Shown: positions 49,748 through 59,044, numbered from the stretch's first letter. The stretch: DNA of 64,000 bases from Alteromonas profundi (GCF_010500865.1 NZ_JAAAWN010000012.1:1-64000), one strand, 5' to 3'. Notes: a model not told the origin generated them from the sequence alone. Program-made: numbers and translations.

Positions 49748-51367
49748 ATGAAAATGGTTAAGTACTACGTAATAGGTGCGATATTAGCGTGCATACTATC
49801 TTGGTATAGCAACTACATTGTGGTTAGCGTTCTCTTTGCGTGGATTGGTTTTTCACTCATTGCCGTAAGTAGCGCATACCTTCTTAGGTATCCATCTTTG
49901 TTTAGAAAACGCGAAGATGGTTCCATTCCCCTTTACATTCGCTGGATCTTTATTCCCTTTCTACTAGGCAGTGGTCTTTACAACGAATATGCAAGACGTA
50001 CCGATAAGGTTCCCCCCTTACAAAAAATAGGCGATAAACTTTTTTTGGGCTGCCGTATGTCTTCACAACACGTTGACCTGCTTCGTGAAAACAACGTTGA
50101 TGCTATCTTAGACGTTACTGCTGAGTTTGACGGCTTAGACTGGACAGCTTATCAGGAAAATTTTGCTTACCTTAATATCCCTGTTCTTGATCATACAAGC
50201 CCAACGAAAGAACAACTCATGCATGCCATTAACTGGCTCGATCAGCAAATAGCCGCAGGCAAAAGCGTAGTGGTTCACTGTGCTCTCGGTCGTGGACGTT
50301 CTGTGCTTGTAGTGGCGGCTTATTTATTAGCGATAGACAACACCTTGTCGGTAAAAGATGCGTTAACAAAAATTCAATCTGTACGCTCTACTGCACGATT
50401 AAACAAGCGGCAATTAAAAGCCTTAAGCAGAATAAAGCATGGTGGCGAGCTGCGGTTGACTAAGAATTTAGTATTGATTGCCAACCCTGTAGCCGGAGGC
50501 GGCAAGTGGGATGTTGAACGGGGCGAGATTCTTGCCCAACTAAATGAAAAGTTTTTCGTAGAAGTGTTAGAAACCACCCCTGATGAAAATGGCGAGGTAT
50601 TAGCGCATCGTGCTATGGAAAAAGGGGCCGATATTATCGTTGCATGTGGCGGTGACGGCACTATTACCGAAGTTGCGACAGCCGTGGCAGGCAGCGAAGT
50701 TGCCTTGGGTATTATCCCACTTGGCACAGCGAATGCGCTAGGACAAGTGCTGCATGGCTATACCAGTAAAATCGTTCCTATCAGTATTGCCTGTGATGTG
50801 ATTGTGGAAGGCCACACCACCACTATAGATACCGCTCGCTGCAACGGTAAGATGATGTTACTTGTTGCCGCGGTAGGGTTTGAAGAAAGAATGATTTCTG
50901 CAGCTGATAGAGAACAAAAGGACAGCGGCGGACAGTTTGCATACCTTCGTGGTTTGTGGGAGGCAATTTCAATGAATGACGACCTACACTTTACTATTCA
51001 ATTCGACGACGAACCTGCACAATCTATTCATACCCCTAGTCTCGTTATCGCCAACGCGGCCCCACTAACCACTGCGCTAGCACAAGGCGGCGAGCCGCCA
51101 GATCTCACCGATGGAAAGTTAGACGTAACCTGGTTGGCGCCTCAAAGTAGGGCCGACAGGCAGTTTCTTTCTCTCGCCGAACTGGTGTTTAGTACCACCG
51201 AATCTAAGCTGACTTCAGAAACCATACAACACACGCAAGCGCGTTCGATTCGTGTGTCTTTCGACCAAGAGATTTCATATGCCGTAGATGGAGAAATCTA
51301 TCAGGGCAGTGAAGTTCATGTGGAGACAAAACCAAAAAATTTAAAAGTTTTAAGCCGAAAAGATTAG
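49748..51367 (+). CDS. Dual-specificity phosphatase fused to diacylglycerol-kinase-type lipid kinase
   Basis: This is a 539-residue fusion. Two hydrophobic segments (about 5-48) and a third near 65 anchor it in the membrane. A dual-specificity/tyrosine phosphatase domain spans about 90-235, with the P-loop HCALGRGRS (Cys178, Arg184). A DAG-kinase/sphingosine-kinase-like domain spans about 242-535, with NPVAGGGKW, GGDGTITEVA (about 300) and PLGTANALGQ. Both active sites look intact. The lipid substrate is unknown; phosphatidylglycerol, diacylglycerol or a phosphoinositide-like lipid are options. gdhA follows 19 bases downstream. Confidence 0.85.
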   Translation: MKMVKYYVIGAILACILSWYSNYIVVSVLFAWIGFSLIAVSSAYLLRYPSLFRKREDGSIPLYIRWIFIPFLLGSGLYNEYARRTDKVPPLQKIGDKLFLGCRMSSQHVDLLRENNVDAILDVTAEFDGLDWTAYQENFAYLNIPVLDHTSPTKEQLMHAINWLDQQIAAGKSVVVHCALGRGRSVLVVAAYLLAIDNTLSVKDALTKIQSVRSTARLNKRQLKALSRIKHGGELRLTKNLVLIANPVAGGGKWDVERGEILAQLNEKFFVEVLETTPDENGEVLAHRAMEKGADIIVACGGDGTITEVATAVAGSEVALGIIPLGTANALGQVLHGYTSKIVPISIACDVIVEGHTTTIDTARCNGKMMLLVAAVGFEERMISAADREQKDSGGQFAYLRGLWEAISMNDDLHFTIQFDDEPAQSIHTPSLVIANAAPLTTALAQGGEPPDLTDGKLDVTWLAPQSRADRQFLSLAELVFSTTESKLTSETIQHTQARSIRVSFDQEISYAVDGEIYQGSEVHVETKPKNLKVLSRKD

Positions 51368-51386
51368 AACAAGGAACATTAAGCGA

Positions 51387-52730
51387 ATGTCTACCAGCAA
51401 TTTCGATACATTAACCAGCTTTTTAAAAACACGCTTTCATGATCAAGCTGAATATTTACAAGCAACAAGCGAAGTACTTAGCGATATTATACCCATTTAC
51501 AGCGCTAACGAACGCTATAAACACTATGATATTGCACGGCGTCTATGCCTTCCTGAGCGTATTATTTATTTTACTGTTACCTGGATGAACAGCGCCGGGG
51601 AAGTAGAAGTTAATCAAGGTTGGCGTGTACAACATAATTCAGTAATGGGGCCCTACAAAGGAGGCTTACGGTTTCATCCATCAGTGTCTCTTTCGGTGCT
51701 TAAGTTTTTAGCGTTTGAACAAACCTTTAAAAATGCTCTCACTGGCCTCCCTATGGGCGGCGGCAAAGGTGGTGCAGACTTCAATCCTAAAGGCCGAAAC
51801 GAACGAGATATTATGCTATTTTGCCAAGCCTACATGCGGGAACTACAACGTCACATTGGTGAACAAACCGATGTTCCAGCCGGTGACATTAATGTTGGCG
51901 CACGGGAAATAGGTTATTTGTATGGTGAATACCGTCGTTTAAATAACCGTTTTGAGGGTGTATTAACCGGCAAGGGGCTTGAGTTTGGGGGCAGCCATAT
52001 ACGTACAGAAGCCACAGGATTCGGCTTGGTTTATTTTCTAGACGCTGTGTGTACGGCGCAAAATACAACGGTTGAAGGTAAAAAAGTAACCATCTCTGGT
52101 GCTGGGAATGTAGCACTTCATGCGGCATTAAAGTGTGTTCATATGGGAGCAAGGGTACTCACCCTCTCTAACAGCCGAGGCTTTTTGTATTGTGAACACG
52201 GCTATTCTGAAAATGATATAAACTGGGCTATTGAACACGCCAGTCAATATGACAATATTCTTACTGCGCTGAAAGAGCATAGTCAACACCCTATGAACTG
52301 GTACTCCAATGAAAAACCATGGGGTATTAAAGGAGACATTGCCCTTCCTTGCGCTACACAAAATGAACTGCTTGAGGAAGACGCTCAACACCTCCTCGCG
52401 CACGGCTGTCAAATGGTATTAGAAGGGGCTAATATGCCCTGCGACCAAGATGCACAAGCGGTTTTTAGTCAAAACAACATCACCTTTGTTCCCGGCAAAG
52501 CCGCCAATGCAGGTGGCGTTGCCCTTTCGGGCTTAGAAATGGCACAAAACGCGGTATTTTCACAAGATGATAGAGATGTGCTAGATAATAAGCTTCGCAG
52601 TATTATGCAAAATATTCATCAGCGCTGTTTGGAGGAAGGGCAAACGGATTCTAATACCAATTACGCCAGAGGCGCAAATATCGCTGCATTTAAACGTTTG
52701 GCGGAAGCCATGGTGGCACAAGGCGTATAA
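51387..52730 (+). CDS. gdhA: NADP-specific glutamate dehydrogenase
   Basis: This enzyme forms glutamate from 2-oxoglutarate and ammonium with NADPH. It has 447 residues, exactly the E. coli GdhA length, with clear family motifs. These are the catalytic-lysine segment LPMGGGKGGADFNPKG, GPYKGGLRFHPSV and the Rossmann loop SGAGNVALHAA. AAGGAAC precedes the ATG. It is 19 bases after the phosphatase-kinase gene and probably cotranscribed. An inverted repeat (TGCAGTG/CACTGCA, about 52772-52796) follows without a T tract. Confidence 0.94.
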   Translation: MSTSNFDTLTSFLKTRFHDQAEYLQATSEVLSDIIPIYSANERYKHYDIARRLCLPERIIYFTVTWMNSAGEVEVNQGWRVQHNSVMGPYKGGLRFHPSVSLSVLKFLAFEQTFKNALTGLPMGGGKGGADFNPKGRNERDIMLFCQAYMRELQRHIGEQTDVPAGDINVGAREIGYLYGEYRRLNNRFEGVLTGKGLEFGGSHIRTEATGFGLVYFLDAVCTAQNTTVEGKKVTISGAGNVALHAALKCVHMGARVLTLSNSRGFLYCEHGYSENDINWAIEHASQYDNILTALKEHSQHPMNWYSNEKPWGIKGDIALPCATQNELLEEDAQHLLAHGCQMVLEGANMPCDQDAQAVFSQNNITFVPGKAANAGGVALSGLEMAQNAVFSQDDRDVLDNKLRSIMQNIHQRCLEEGQTDSNTNYARGANIAAFKRLAEAMVAQGV

Positions 52731-52928
52731 CCTCGCTAAACATGCAAAACGTTTTGAGCAATTGTTCAGGGTGCAGTGTAATTTATGCACTGCATTCTCG
52801 CCATAATTCACCCGAGGCTTTCCATTTTATAAAAAAACCGTTAATTTTCATTGAATTGTGATTACAAATAAACTGGAACAGTTCTCGCATTTACCTCAAT
52901 AGTACACCACTTATATTGAGGACTACCC

Positions 52929-53372
52929 ATGAAGATTTTTGAAGCTATTCGTCAAGATCATGAAAAGCAACGACTGTTGCTGAAAATTTTAGCGGAAACA
53001 AGCGGAGATACGGCAGCCCGACGTGAATACTATCAAGATTTAAAAGCGCAAATTAAGGGTCACGCCGTGGCAGAGGAGCGTCACTTTTACGCTAAGCTTA
53101 TCGACAAGGAAGCAGCGCCCGACTTACCCCGACATGCCATCGCAGAACATCATGAAATTGATGAGATCCTTGAGAAGTTAGATGAGACCGAAATGAGCTC
53201 CCCTGTTTGGTTAAGGTATTTAAAAAATCTACAAGAAAAAGTAGAGCATCATTTAGCCGAGGAGGAGCAAGAGTTTTTTCAGGTTGCAGGTCGCTTACTG
53301 AATGAGTTTGAAAAGGAAAGTCTTGCTGATGAATATAGAGAAGAGATGGCACAAGAGTTGGTAGCAAACTAG
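52929..53372 (+). CDS. Hemerythrin HHE-domain protein
   Basis: This 147-residue soluble all-helical protein has hemerythrin-like iron ligands. The expected histidines and acids appear in RQDHEKQRLLL, HAVAEERHFYAKL, AIAEHHEIDEIL and VEHHLAEEEQEFF. Such proteins bind a di-iron centre and take part in oxygen or nitric-oxide sensing or repair; the exact role here is unknown. It has its own upstream gap of about 200 bases and a shared terminator behind it. Confidence 0.85.
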   Translation: MKIFEAIRQDHEKQRLLLKILAETSGDTAARREYYQDLKAQIKGHAVAEERHFYAKLIDKEAAPDLPRHAIAEHHEIDEILEKLDETEMSSPVWLRYLKNLQEKVEHHLAEEEQEFFQVAGRLLNEFEKESLADEYREEMAQELVAN

Positions 53373-53400
53373 CATCTATTCAGTGTTAAGTTCCCAAAAT

Positions 53401-53432
53401 AAAAAAGGTCAGCATATGTGCTGACCTTTTTT
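53401..53432. terminator. Bidirectional terminator
   Basis: A 14-bp stem AAAAAAGGTCAGCA/TGCTGACCTTTTTT with loop TATG lies between the convergent hemerythrin and YqaE genes. Confidence 0.9.
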
Positions 53433-53450
53433 GTAACTGTCCGTCTTACG

Positions 53451-53609
53451 CTATTTTTTCGCAATAATATAGATTGCATGGATCAAGCCAGGGAAATAAC
53501 CTAACAATGTCAGCAGAATATTTATCCAAAAATGCGCGCCTATACCTACTTGCAAAAATACGCCTAGCGGCGGAAGTAAGATTGAAAGGATAATGCGAAT
53601 AATGTCCAT
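53451..53609 (-). CDS. yqaE: YqaE/Pmp3-family membrane peptide
   Basis: This 52-residue proteolipid of the YqaE/Pmp3 (UPF0057) family is shorter than the usual ORF length cut-off. From ATG 53609 (AAGGA seven bases upstream) it reads as two membrane helices: ILSILLPPLGVFLQVGIG, then WINILLTLLGYFPGLIHAIY, ending in IAKK. The LLPPLGVFLQ and LGYFPGLIHA motifs are diagnostic. Family members are induced by salt, cold or membrane stress. A longer frame over the same bases (53446-53670) is a shadow. Confidence 0.9.
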   Translation of the reverse strand: MDIIRIILSILLPPLGVFLQVGIGAHFWINILLTLLGYFPGLIHAIYIIAKK

Positions 53610-53844
53610 AATAATTTCCTTGTTCTTGAAGTAATTTCACGGTTAACCAACTTATAGCGTAAAAAAACACTACTTGTAGTCAGCATAGCCTATGTAATGC
53701 ATATTCGCTGCCAACTGCAAAAGAAAATTGTAATGGGCCCGCCCACGCGGCCATTATGCTGCCCACTACCTTATTGGTATACGGCGCACCACGAAACAGA
53801 AAAAGTAAAAATACACGTTCATTCACTATCTCCAATGTAAGGCA

Positions 53845-54750
53845 CTACTGAGGGTGATAGCCAAACCAAGCAGCGAGCCTTTTGCGAATGAGAAATAAAA
53901 ATAAACCGATAATTAGCGCCACTACCCCCGTCCAAAAATCTAGCACCCCGCGCCATAAAATATCACCTAACTCCCCTACTTTTCGGTAAACTACCTGGAG
54001 GCGATCGACTTCAACATTAACACTTAACGTTTCAGCGGCTTTTGGTACATGGGCACCTGAGCAGTCCGGTGTTTGGAAAAGCTTGATATCAGCACTTACT
54101 CTAAACATCCCAGCTTTTTTCGGTGTCAGCGTGAAGCGCACTGTAGAGCCTGTTGGATGAATCTCAAAGCAGCTATTAGTATTTGCTTGCGCTTCAATAT
54201 CAAAATCGGGGGCCCGAGGCGTAACGAGGACAAAATCAGCGATGGCGGGGATGTGTGAAGTGTTGATAGCGAAGTCATCGGGTGTAGCTGTTTCTTGGTC
54301 AATCCCCCCTATCCAAACCCGCAGTTCTCCTTTGATGCCCGGTATTTTCATATTTTTATCGACAGCTAACTCTACCTTGTAAAGCTCATCTACAGACGCT
54401 GAAGGTGCACTTCCAGCTATCGGGATTACTTCAATATCAATATTTGCGTGCTCCATGTCATCGTAATGACTTATAGACATAGCTGCGTCTGTTTCGTAAT
54501 GCTCATCTCCATTAGGCGTAGGTAAATCAGGTGCGTAGTTGTTGTCGGGCGACGCTCCACCTATCGACGGGCGTTCGCCAATGGGCTGTGGTTCAGTGGG
54601 CGTCATTGGGCTAGCGGGGCGACGGGATGCTGTTTCCACCGCGGACGCTGGGGGAGGCGGTGGTGGCGGTGGCGGTGGCGGTGGCATACTAGCTGGCTCA
54701 CCGGAGTCTTGGCCCTGTGTTAATAATAGCGACCTCTTCCTTACCTCCAT
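53845..54750 (-). CDS. Proline-rich protein with C-terminal membrane anchor
   Basis: This 301-residue protein is not assigned to a family. From ATG 54750 it has no export signal. It has a run of 12 prolines (23-34), a disordered Pro/Ser/Glu linker to about 110, a beta-rich domain (about 110-255) with two cysteines, and a C-terminal helix (VVALIIGLFLFLI) followed by RKR. The topology (positive tail inside) implies that the beta domain should be outside the membrane, which needs an N-terminal signal. A frame just upstream contains one (54698-54922), so a frameshift is suspected and the start given here may be artificial. Confidence 0.55.
   Translation of the reverse strand: MEVRKRSLLLTQGQDSGEPASMPPPPPPPPPPPPASAVETASRRPASPMTPTEPQPIGERPSIGGASPDNNYAPDLPTPNGDEHYETDAAMSISHYDDMEHANIDIEVIPIAGSAPSASVDELYKVELAVDKNMKIPGIKGELRVWIGGIDQETATPDDFAINTSHIPAIADFVLVTPRAPDFDIEAQANTNSCFEIHPTGSTVRFTLTPKKAGMFRVSADIKLFQTPDCSGAHVPKAAETLSVNVEVDRLQVVYRKVGELGDILWRGVLDFWTGVVALIIGLFLFLIRKRLAAWFGYHPQ
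54649..54684. repeat. Simple GGTGGC repeat encoding 12 prolines
   Basis: This is a 36-base stretch of GGT/GGC triplets (proline codons on the minus strand). It is prone to slippage and close to the suspected frameshift. Confidence 0.8.
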
Positions 54751-54922
54751 GAATACTATTATCTTTAAAAGGCGTTAACGCGCAGGAGGAAAGTGAGCAG
54801 CATATGAAAAGCACGCCTAAAAACGATTTTAGCCCCGGCGCCGCCTTTAAAAAAAAGACAGGGTAAGGGGTTTGGCGGCTGCGAAGAAGGAAATCACCAA
54901 GTGAAAGCATAATAGTAACCAT
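54698..54922 (-). pseudogene. Possible detached lipoprotein signal of the proline-rich protein
   Basis: This 74-codon frame contains a hydrophobic segment, LKSFLGVLFICCSLSSC, with a lipobox-like LSSC followed by ALTPFKDNS. It ends 53 bases inside the start of the next frame. It could be the lost export signal of the downstream protein. An eight-T run (about 54847-54854) near its N-terminal side is a second possible slip point. It may also be a chance opening. Confidence 0.35.
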
Positions 54923-55182
54923 GTTTGTGTTTGGCTAACTCGTCTGTAGACCACTTTACACTTAGCACGATAATACTAGCTTTAAGCTTATTAGAAATTA
55001 GCACCCAAACCAATGATTTGCAAACATCGCCCTCAAAATAAACCTGCTGATCTCACCTTCCTCAGCGCTAGAATATTATAGACATGTCCGTGACATGGAT
55101 GTCTTTCGAGAAAACTTTTGAAAATTAAACGCAGCGTATTAGGGCAACGGTTTAAAGCTACCAAGCTAATGCTCTCAAAGCG
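54923..55182. other. Gap between the GGDEF/EAL gene and the proline-rich protein gene
   Basis: There is no gene here. A hairpin AGACAT/ATGTCT (55080-55104) contains the palindrome GACATGTC. No T tract follows, so it is not an obvious terminator of the GGDEF/EAL gene. Confidence 0.45.
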
Positions 55183-57477
55183 TTAGTTGCTATAGGGCGA
55201 TGAATGCAACCACTCTTCTAAGTTGCTACGGGCGAGAGGACGGCTAATATAATATCCTTGTACAACATCGCATCCCCACTGCTGCAGCATCGCTAACGAA
55301 TCCTTATCTTCTACCCCTTCGGCAACAACCTTTAAGTCAAAGGCAGTGGCTAAGCCTAATACCGCGCGCACAATTTGCTGGTCATCTTTGTCGTTAGCTA
55401 ATGCCAAAATGAAGCTCTTATCTATTTTGATGGTTTTTACCGGCAAATTTTTCAAGTAAGCGAGTGACGAATACCCAGTGCCAAAATCATCGATTGCGAA
55501 ATGAAAGCCTTGCGCAGTTAAAGAAGATAGGTTCTCGATTGCCAATGAAGCATCGGCCACTAAATCACTTTCGGTAATTTCAAGCTCAAGTGACGCTGGC
55601 GATAACCCCGCTCCGGCAAGTATCCTCACCAACTTATCCAATAGCTTTTTATTTTGGATATCTTGGGTTGAAAGGTTCATTGCCACGGTGAACTCATAGC
55701 CTTGTTGCCTAAAATAAGCCAAATCACTAATCGTTTGATTCATGACCCAGGTGGTAACCTGCTCTATAAGACCTGCTTGCTCAGCAATAGTAATAAACTC
55801 ATCCGGCGGGATAAACCCGAGGTTAGCATTGTTCCATCTGATCAGGGCTTCCATGCTACACACTTTCATGGTCTGAACATCTATTTTGGGCTGATACACC
55901 ATGGAAAGTTCATTTTGCTTTGATGCCAATGCACGCTTTAATTCGGTAGTAATGGTCAAACGTCTTACGTACCGCGCTTCTAAATCAGGGCGATAATGGA
56001 CGCACCAGTGCCCTGTATGAATTGCTTCATCAGAAACAATATTCATTTTTCGAAACAATTCTTCACTGCTATTGGCGTCTTCTGGGCATTTCACTACGGC
56101 CATAGCGATTTTAATAGGAATAGCTATAAAGTTGGTTTCTACGGGTTGCTCAATAATATGCTTAAGCGTTTCGAGTTGCTCTGCAGTGAGCGGTGTCTGT
56201 GTAATGTATAACACTTCCCCGCCAGCTAGCCGTGCCGATGTTCCTGGCCACCGTAGAAGGCGCTCTGCAATCGTTCTTATCGCATTGTCCCCGTTAGAGT
56301 ACCCATATAAATCGTTGATTGTACGAAATCCAGTGACGGTTATTGCAACAACCTGCAAGGTTTTTTGCGCTTGCATTTGTTCTTCAATGTACTGTTCTAC
56401 ATAGTTTCTATTGAACAACCCCGTCAATACATCATGCTGGGCTTGATAGCTAATTCGCTGTTCGCGCTGCTGAATCCTCTCTTGCATGCTATCTACAGCT
56501 GTCGCAAGCGCCGAGATTTCTTTTAAATTCGAATTTTGATTCGTCACAGCGCCGTATTCACCCTCGGCTACCCGGTTTACCGCTTGTACTAAGTTTGATA
56601 CTGGCCGACTTACATTGCGTGCCAATAACATAGAAAATCCAAGTGCAATGACTATTGCAATGCTAGTAACAACAAGAATGGATAACTGAATATGTGTAAA
56701 TGACCTATAGGTCTCTGAAACATCATTGGCAATAGTGATGTTAACCGCTAGCGCATCCATAAAAGGAAGCGAACCTGGCCGAACAATATAAGTATGTTGC
56801 TGATTAAACGTAACATCAATCCAGCTTGGAGACGTGTCGCTTGCCAGTATATGTTTGGCATCTTCTAACGGTAAGCTAGCTGTTAGCAAGTGGTTATCGT
56901 GCCTACTGCTAATAATAATCTCAGCATCTACAAGCTTTTTAAGGTCTTTTAATAGCTTCTCATCAAATTTAATTCCAATTATCAAATAATAACGAAGCGT
57001 AGGGATTTCTACAGGAAAAAGACTTAGGTGCACCAATGTATCGTCGATGAGAAAATAATCACTTTGCCGATTATTGCCGGCTAACAGGGTGCTTGCGGGG
57101 AAGTGCTCACCAGGACGAACTAACTCGGTATGAGAAGCAATGACCTTATGATCTAGGTCAACTAACGCCATAACATCAGTGTCAATACGTTTTGCGTAAC
57201 TAGCAAACGCGGTTTCAATAGACAGTCTGTCTGCAGTGCCTACTGCGCGCCTAAAGTCGTACGATTTTGATAATACATTCGATACACTGTTTATTAGAAC
57301 CTGGCGATCCTTAGTAAGACGATAGAAAACCTTTTGAGTAATCTCAATATCGTGGTCGATATTCTGTTCTACCAATTCGTTCGCCGACTGCCATATAGAG
57401 GCAACGATTAAAACGGCCGCAGTTAGAATGCCAATTAAAAGGGTTCTAAACAGACTTTGAGTTAGGGAAATTTGCAC
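55183..57477 (-). CDS. GGDEF/EAL membrane protein, probable c-di-GMP phosphodiesterase
   Basis: This is a 764-residue inner-membrane signalling protein. Helices near 10-30 and 265-285 enclose a periplasmic sensor domain of about 230 residues. A HAMP region (about 285-340) and a GGDEF domain follow (about 345-500). Its active-site motif reads AGGEVL instead of GGDEF, so cyclase activity is unlikely. The C-terminal EAL domain (about 510-755) keeps MEALIRW, DDFGTGYSSL, KIDKSFI and EGVED, so phosphodiesterase activity is likely. Start GTG 57477 has AGGAG eight bases upstream. Confidence 0.9.
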   Translation of the reverse strand: MQISLTQSLFRTLLIGILTAAVLIVASIWQSANELVEQNIDHDIEITQKVFYRLTKDRQVLINSVSNVLSKSYDFRRAVGTADRLSIETAFASYAKRIDTDVMALVDLDHKVIASHTELVRPGEHFPASTLLAGNNRQSDYFLIDDTLVHLSLFPVEIPTLRYYLIIGIKFDEKLLKDLKKLVDAEIIISSRHDNHLLTASLPLEDAKHILASDTSPSWIDVTFNQQHTYIVRPGSLPFMDALAVNITIANDVSETYRSFTHIQLSILVVTSIAIVIALGFSMLLARNVSRPVSNLVQAVNRVAEGEYGAVTNQNSNLKEISALATAVDSMQERIQQREQRISYQAQHDVLTGLFNRNYVEQYIEEQMQAQKTLQVVAITVTGFRTINDLYGYSNGDNAIRTIAERLLRWPGTSARLAGGEVLYITQTPLTAEQLETLKHIIEQPVETNFIAIPIKIAMAVVKCPEDANSSEELFRKMNIVSDEAIHTGHWCVHYRPDLEARYVRRLTITTELKRALASKQNELSMVYQPKIDVQTMKVCSMEALIRWNNANLGFIPPDEFITIAEQAGLIEQVTTWVMNQTISDLAYFRQQGYEFTVAMNLSTQDIQNKKLLDKLVRILAGAGLSPASLELEITESDLVADASLAIENLSSLTAQGFHFAIDDFGTGYSSLAYLKNLPVKTIKIDKSFILALANDKDDQQIVRAVLGLATAFDLKVVAEGVEDKDSLAMLQQWGCDVVQGYYISRPLARSNLEEWLHSSPYSN

Positions 57478-57674
57478 GCTAGTGCTCCTAGCGAGTTTGA
57501 GTTTGCATGTTTATTATTATCGTTTCGCTTACACAGCCCTTAGCATAGCCCAATTAAACTAATACGAATAGTGTTTACCCCACCCTATTTAACCAATTTA
57601 TAGTATGAGTGAATCGTTGCCATAAATTTTTCTCTAAATTTATGGCAACTAGGATAAATACAATGGCTGGATAC

Positions 57675-57707
57675 AAAAAAACCCGTATATCTACGATATA
57701 CGGGTTT
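57675..57707 (-). terminator. Terminator after tRNA-Leu
   Basis: The stem ACCCGTATATC/GATATACGGGT with loop TAC is followed on the minus strand by seven T, seven bases past the tRNA 3' end. Confidence 0.9.
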
Positions 57708-57713
57708 CTAAAT

Positions 57714-57799
57714 TGGTGCGGAAAGCGGGACTTGAACCCGCACGAGCTATGCTCACCACCCCCTCAAGATGGCGTGTCTACCAATTCCACCACTTCCGC
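57714..57799 (-). tRNA. leuU: tRNA-Leu (anticodon GAG)
   Basis: This 86-base tRNA has encoded CCA. The acceptor GCGGAAG pairs with the CTTTCCGC side with one G-U pair. The anticodon stem CCATC/GGTGG encloses the loop TTGAGGG, giving GAG (reads CUC and CUU). A class II variable arm and a GGTTCAAGTCC T-arm are present. It is six bases downstream of secG, as in E. coli secG-leuU, and is presumably released from that transcript. Confidence 0.95.
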
Positions 57800-57805
57800 T
57801 AAAAC

Positions 57806-58195
57806 TTAATTTGGTACGTCAGACGTATTTTCTTCCACCTGAGGAACATCATCCCCGGCTACCGGCGTGTCAACGACAGGTACATCTTGATCAGCTGATG
57901 TTTGAACAGGTGCTTCAGCTGCTGGAATTTCTAAATTTTCCCAGTCATCTACAGCACTTTCTTTATTCGCTGTTAACGCGCCAAGCGTTAAACTAATAAA
58001 GAAGAACAAACCGGCTAGAATTGCCGTGGTTCTGCTCATAAAATTACCTGAACCTGAAGAACCAAATACTGTGTTAGAGCCGCCACTACCGAAAGAAGCG
58101 CCCATATCTGCACCTTTCCCCTGTTGGATAAGTACAAATCCAATAAGCAGTAACGCTACAACCAAATAGGCTACAAGTAGCACTTCATAAACCAT
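57806..58195 (-). CDS. secG: Protein translocase subunit SecG
   Basis: This is a small subunit of the SecYEG translocon. It has 129 residues, with two membrane helices (about 4-22 and 55-75) around the glycine/serine-rich segment QQGKGADMGASFGSGGSNTVFG. The acidic, Pro/Val-rich C-terminal tail is typical of gammaproteobacterial SecG. It lies ten bases after tpiA and is followed by tRNA-Leu(GAG). Confidence 0.95.
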   Translation of the reverse strand: MVYEVLLVAYLVVALLLIGFVLIQQGKGADMGASFGSGGSNTVFGSSGSGNFMSRTTAILAGLFFFISLTLGALTANKESAVDDWENLEIPAAEAPVQTSADQDVPVVDTPVAGDDVPQVEENTSDVPN

Positions 58196-58205
58196 AATTA
58201 CCTCG

Positions 58206-58949
58206 TCAGTTTGCCGCTTGGCAAATTGAAATAAAATCTTCTACTTTTAAGCTGGCGCCACCAATGAGGCCACCATCCACGTCGGCTTGAGCGAATAATG
58301 TCTTCGCATTATCCGGTTTTACGCTACCGCCGTATAAAATGCGCAAACCGTTCGCAAGTGCTTCGTCTACTTTAGCGAAATACTCACGAATAAATCTATG
58401 TACATCTTGTGCTTGTTCAGGTGAGGCAGTTTTACCTGTACCTATGGCCCAAATTGGTTCATAAGCAATCACACATTTTGCGAGCTCATCTACACTTAGT
58501 GCAGTGATTAACGCATCTAATTGCTCTGCAATATAACTTTCTACGTTACCTGCTTCTCGTACTGACAAAGGTTCGCCTACACACACGATAGGGGTTAGCT
58601 TACCTGCGAGTACTTTTTTTGCTTTATCGGCAATAAGGGCGTTACTCTCACCGTGGTCTTCTCGACGTTCAGAATGCCCCACGATAATATATTCACAACC
58701 CGCTTCTTTAAACATGTCTACCGACATATCACCGGTATGCGCACCATTATCTTGCGCGCTTACATCTTGTGCACCTAGGCTAAATGACGCTGAGTTAAAC
58801 GATGAAAGAAGCACAGCTGGTGGACAAATTACAACATCCACATGTTGAGCTACGTCACTGTCTAGTGAAGCAACAAAACTTTCAACTAACGAACGGTTTC
58901 CGTTCATTTTCCAATTGCCTGCCACAAATGGCTTTCTTTTATTATTCAC
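58206..58949 (-). CDS. tpiA: Triosephosphate isomerase
   Basis: This glycolytic enzyme interconverts dihydroxyacetone phosphate and glyceraldehyde-3-phosphate. It has 247 residues. FVAGNWKMNGN supplies the Asn/Lys substrate contacts, IIVGHSERR the catalytic His and AYEPIWAIGTGKTAS the catalytic Glu. GGSVKPDNA forms the phosphate loop. In E. coli tpiA is elsewhere; here it sits between glmM and secG, an arrangement found in other gammaproteobacteria. The glmM-tpiA gap is 95 bases. Confidence 0.96.
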   Translation of the reverse strand: MNNKRKPFVAGNWKMNGNRSLVESFVASLDSDVAQHVDVVICPPAVLLSSFNSASFSLGAQDVSAQDNGAHTGDMSVDMFKEAGCEYIIVGHSERREDHGESNALIADKAKKVLAGKLTPIVCVGEPLSVREAGNVESYIAEQLDALITALSVDELAKCVIAYEPIWAIGTGKTASPEQAQDVHRFIREYFAKVDEALANGLRILYGGSVKPDNAKTLFAQADVDGGLIGGASLKVEDFISICQAAN

Positions 58950-59044
58950 ACTACAGACCTTAGCCCTGTCTTAAAGCGGGCGTGATATTAACGATTTCAG
59001 TAAAAATATACAAGCATAAAACGCAAAATTTCCTGACAGGCCAA

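Noticed and set aside
53446..53670. 74-codon minus-strand opening over the YqaE gene
   Set aside because: The 52-residue frame beneath it has a clear YqaE/Pmp3 sequence and a good ribosome site.
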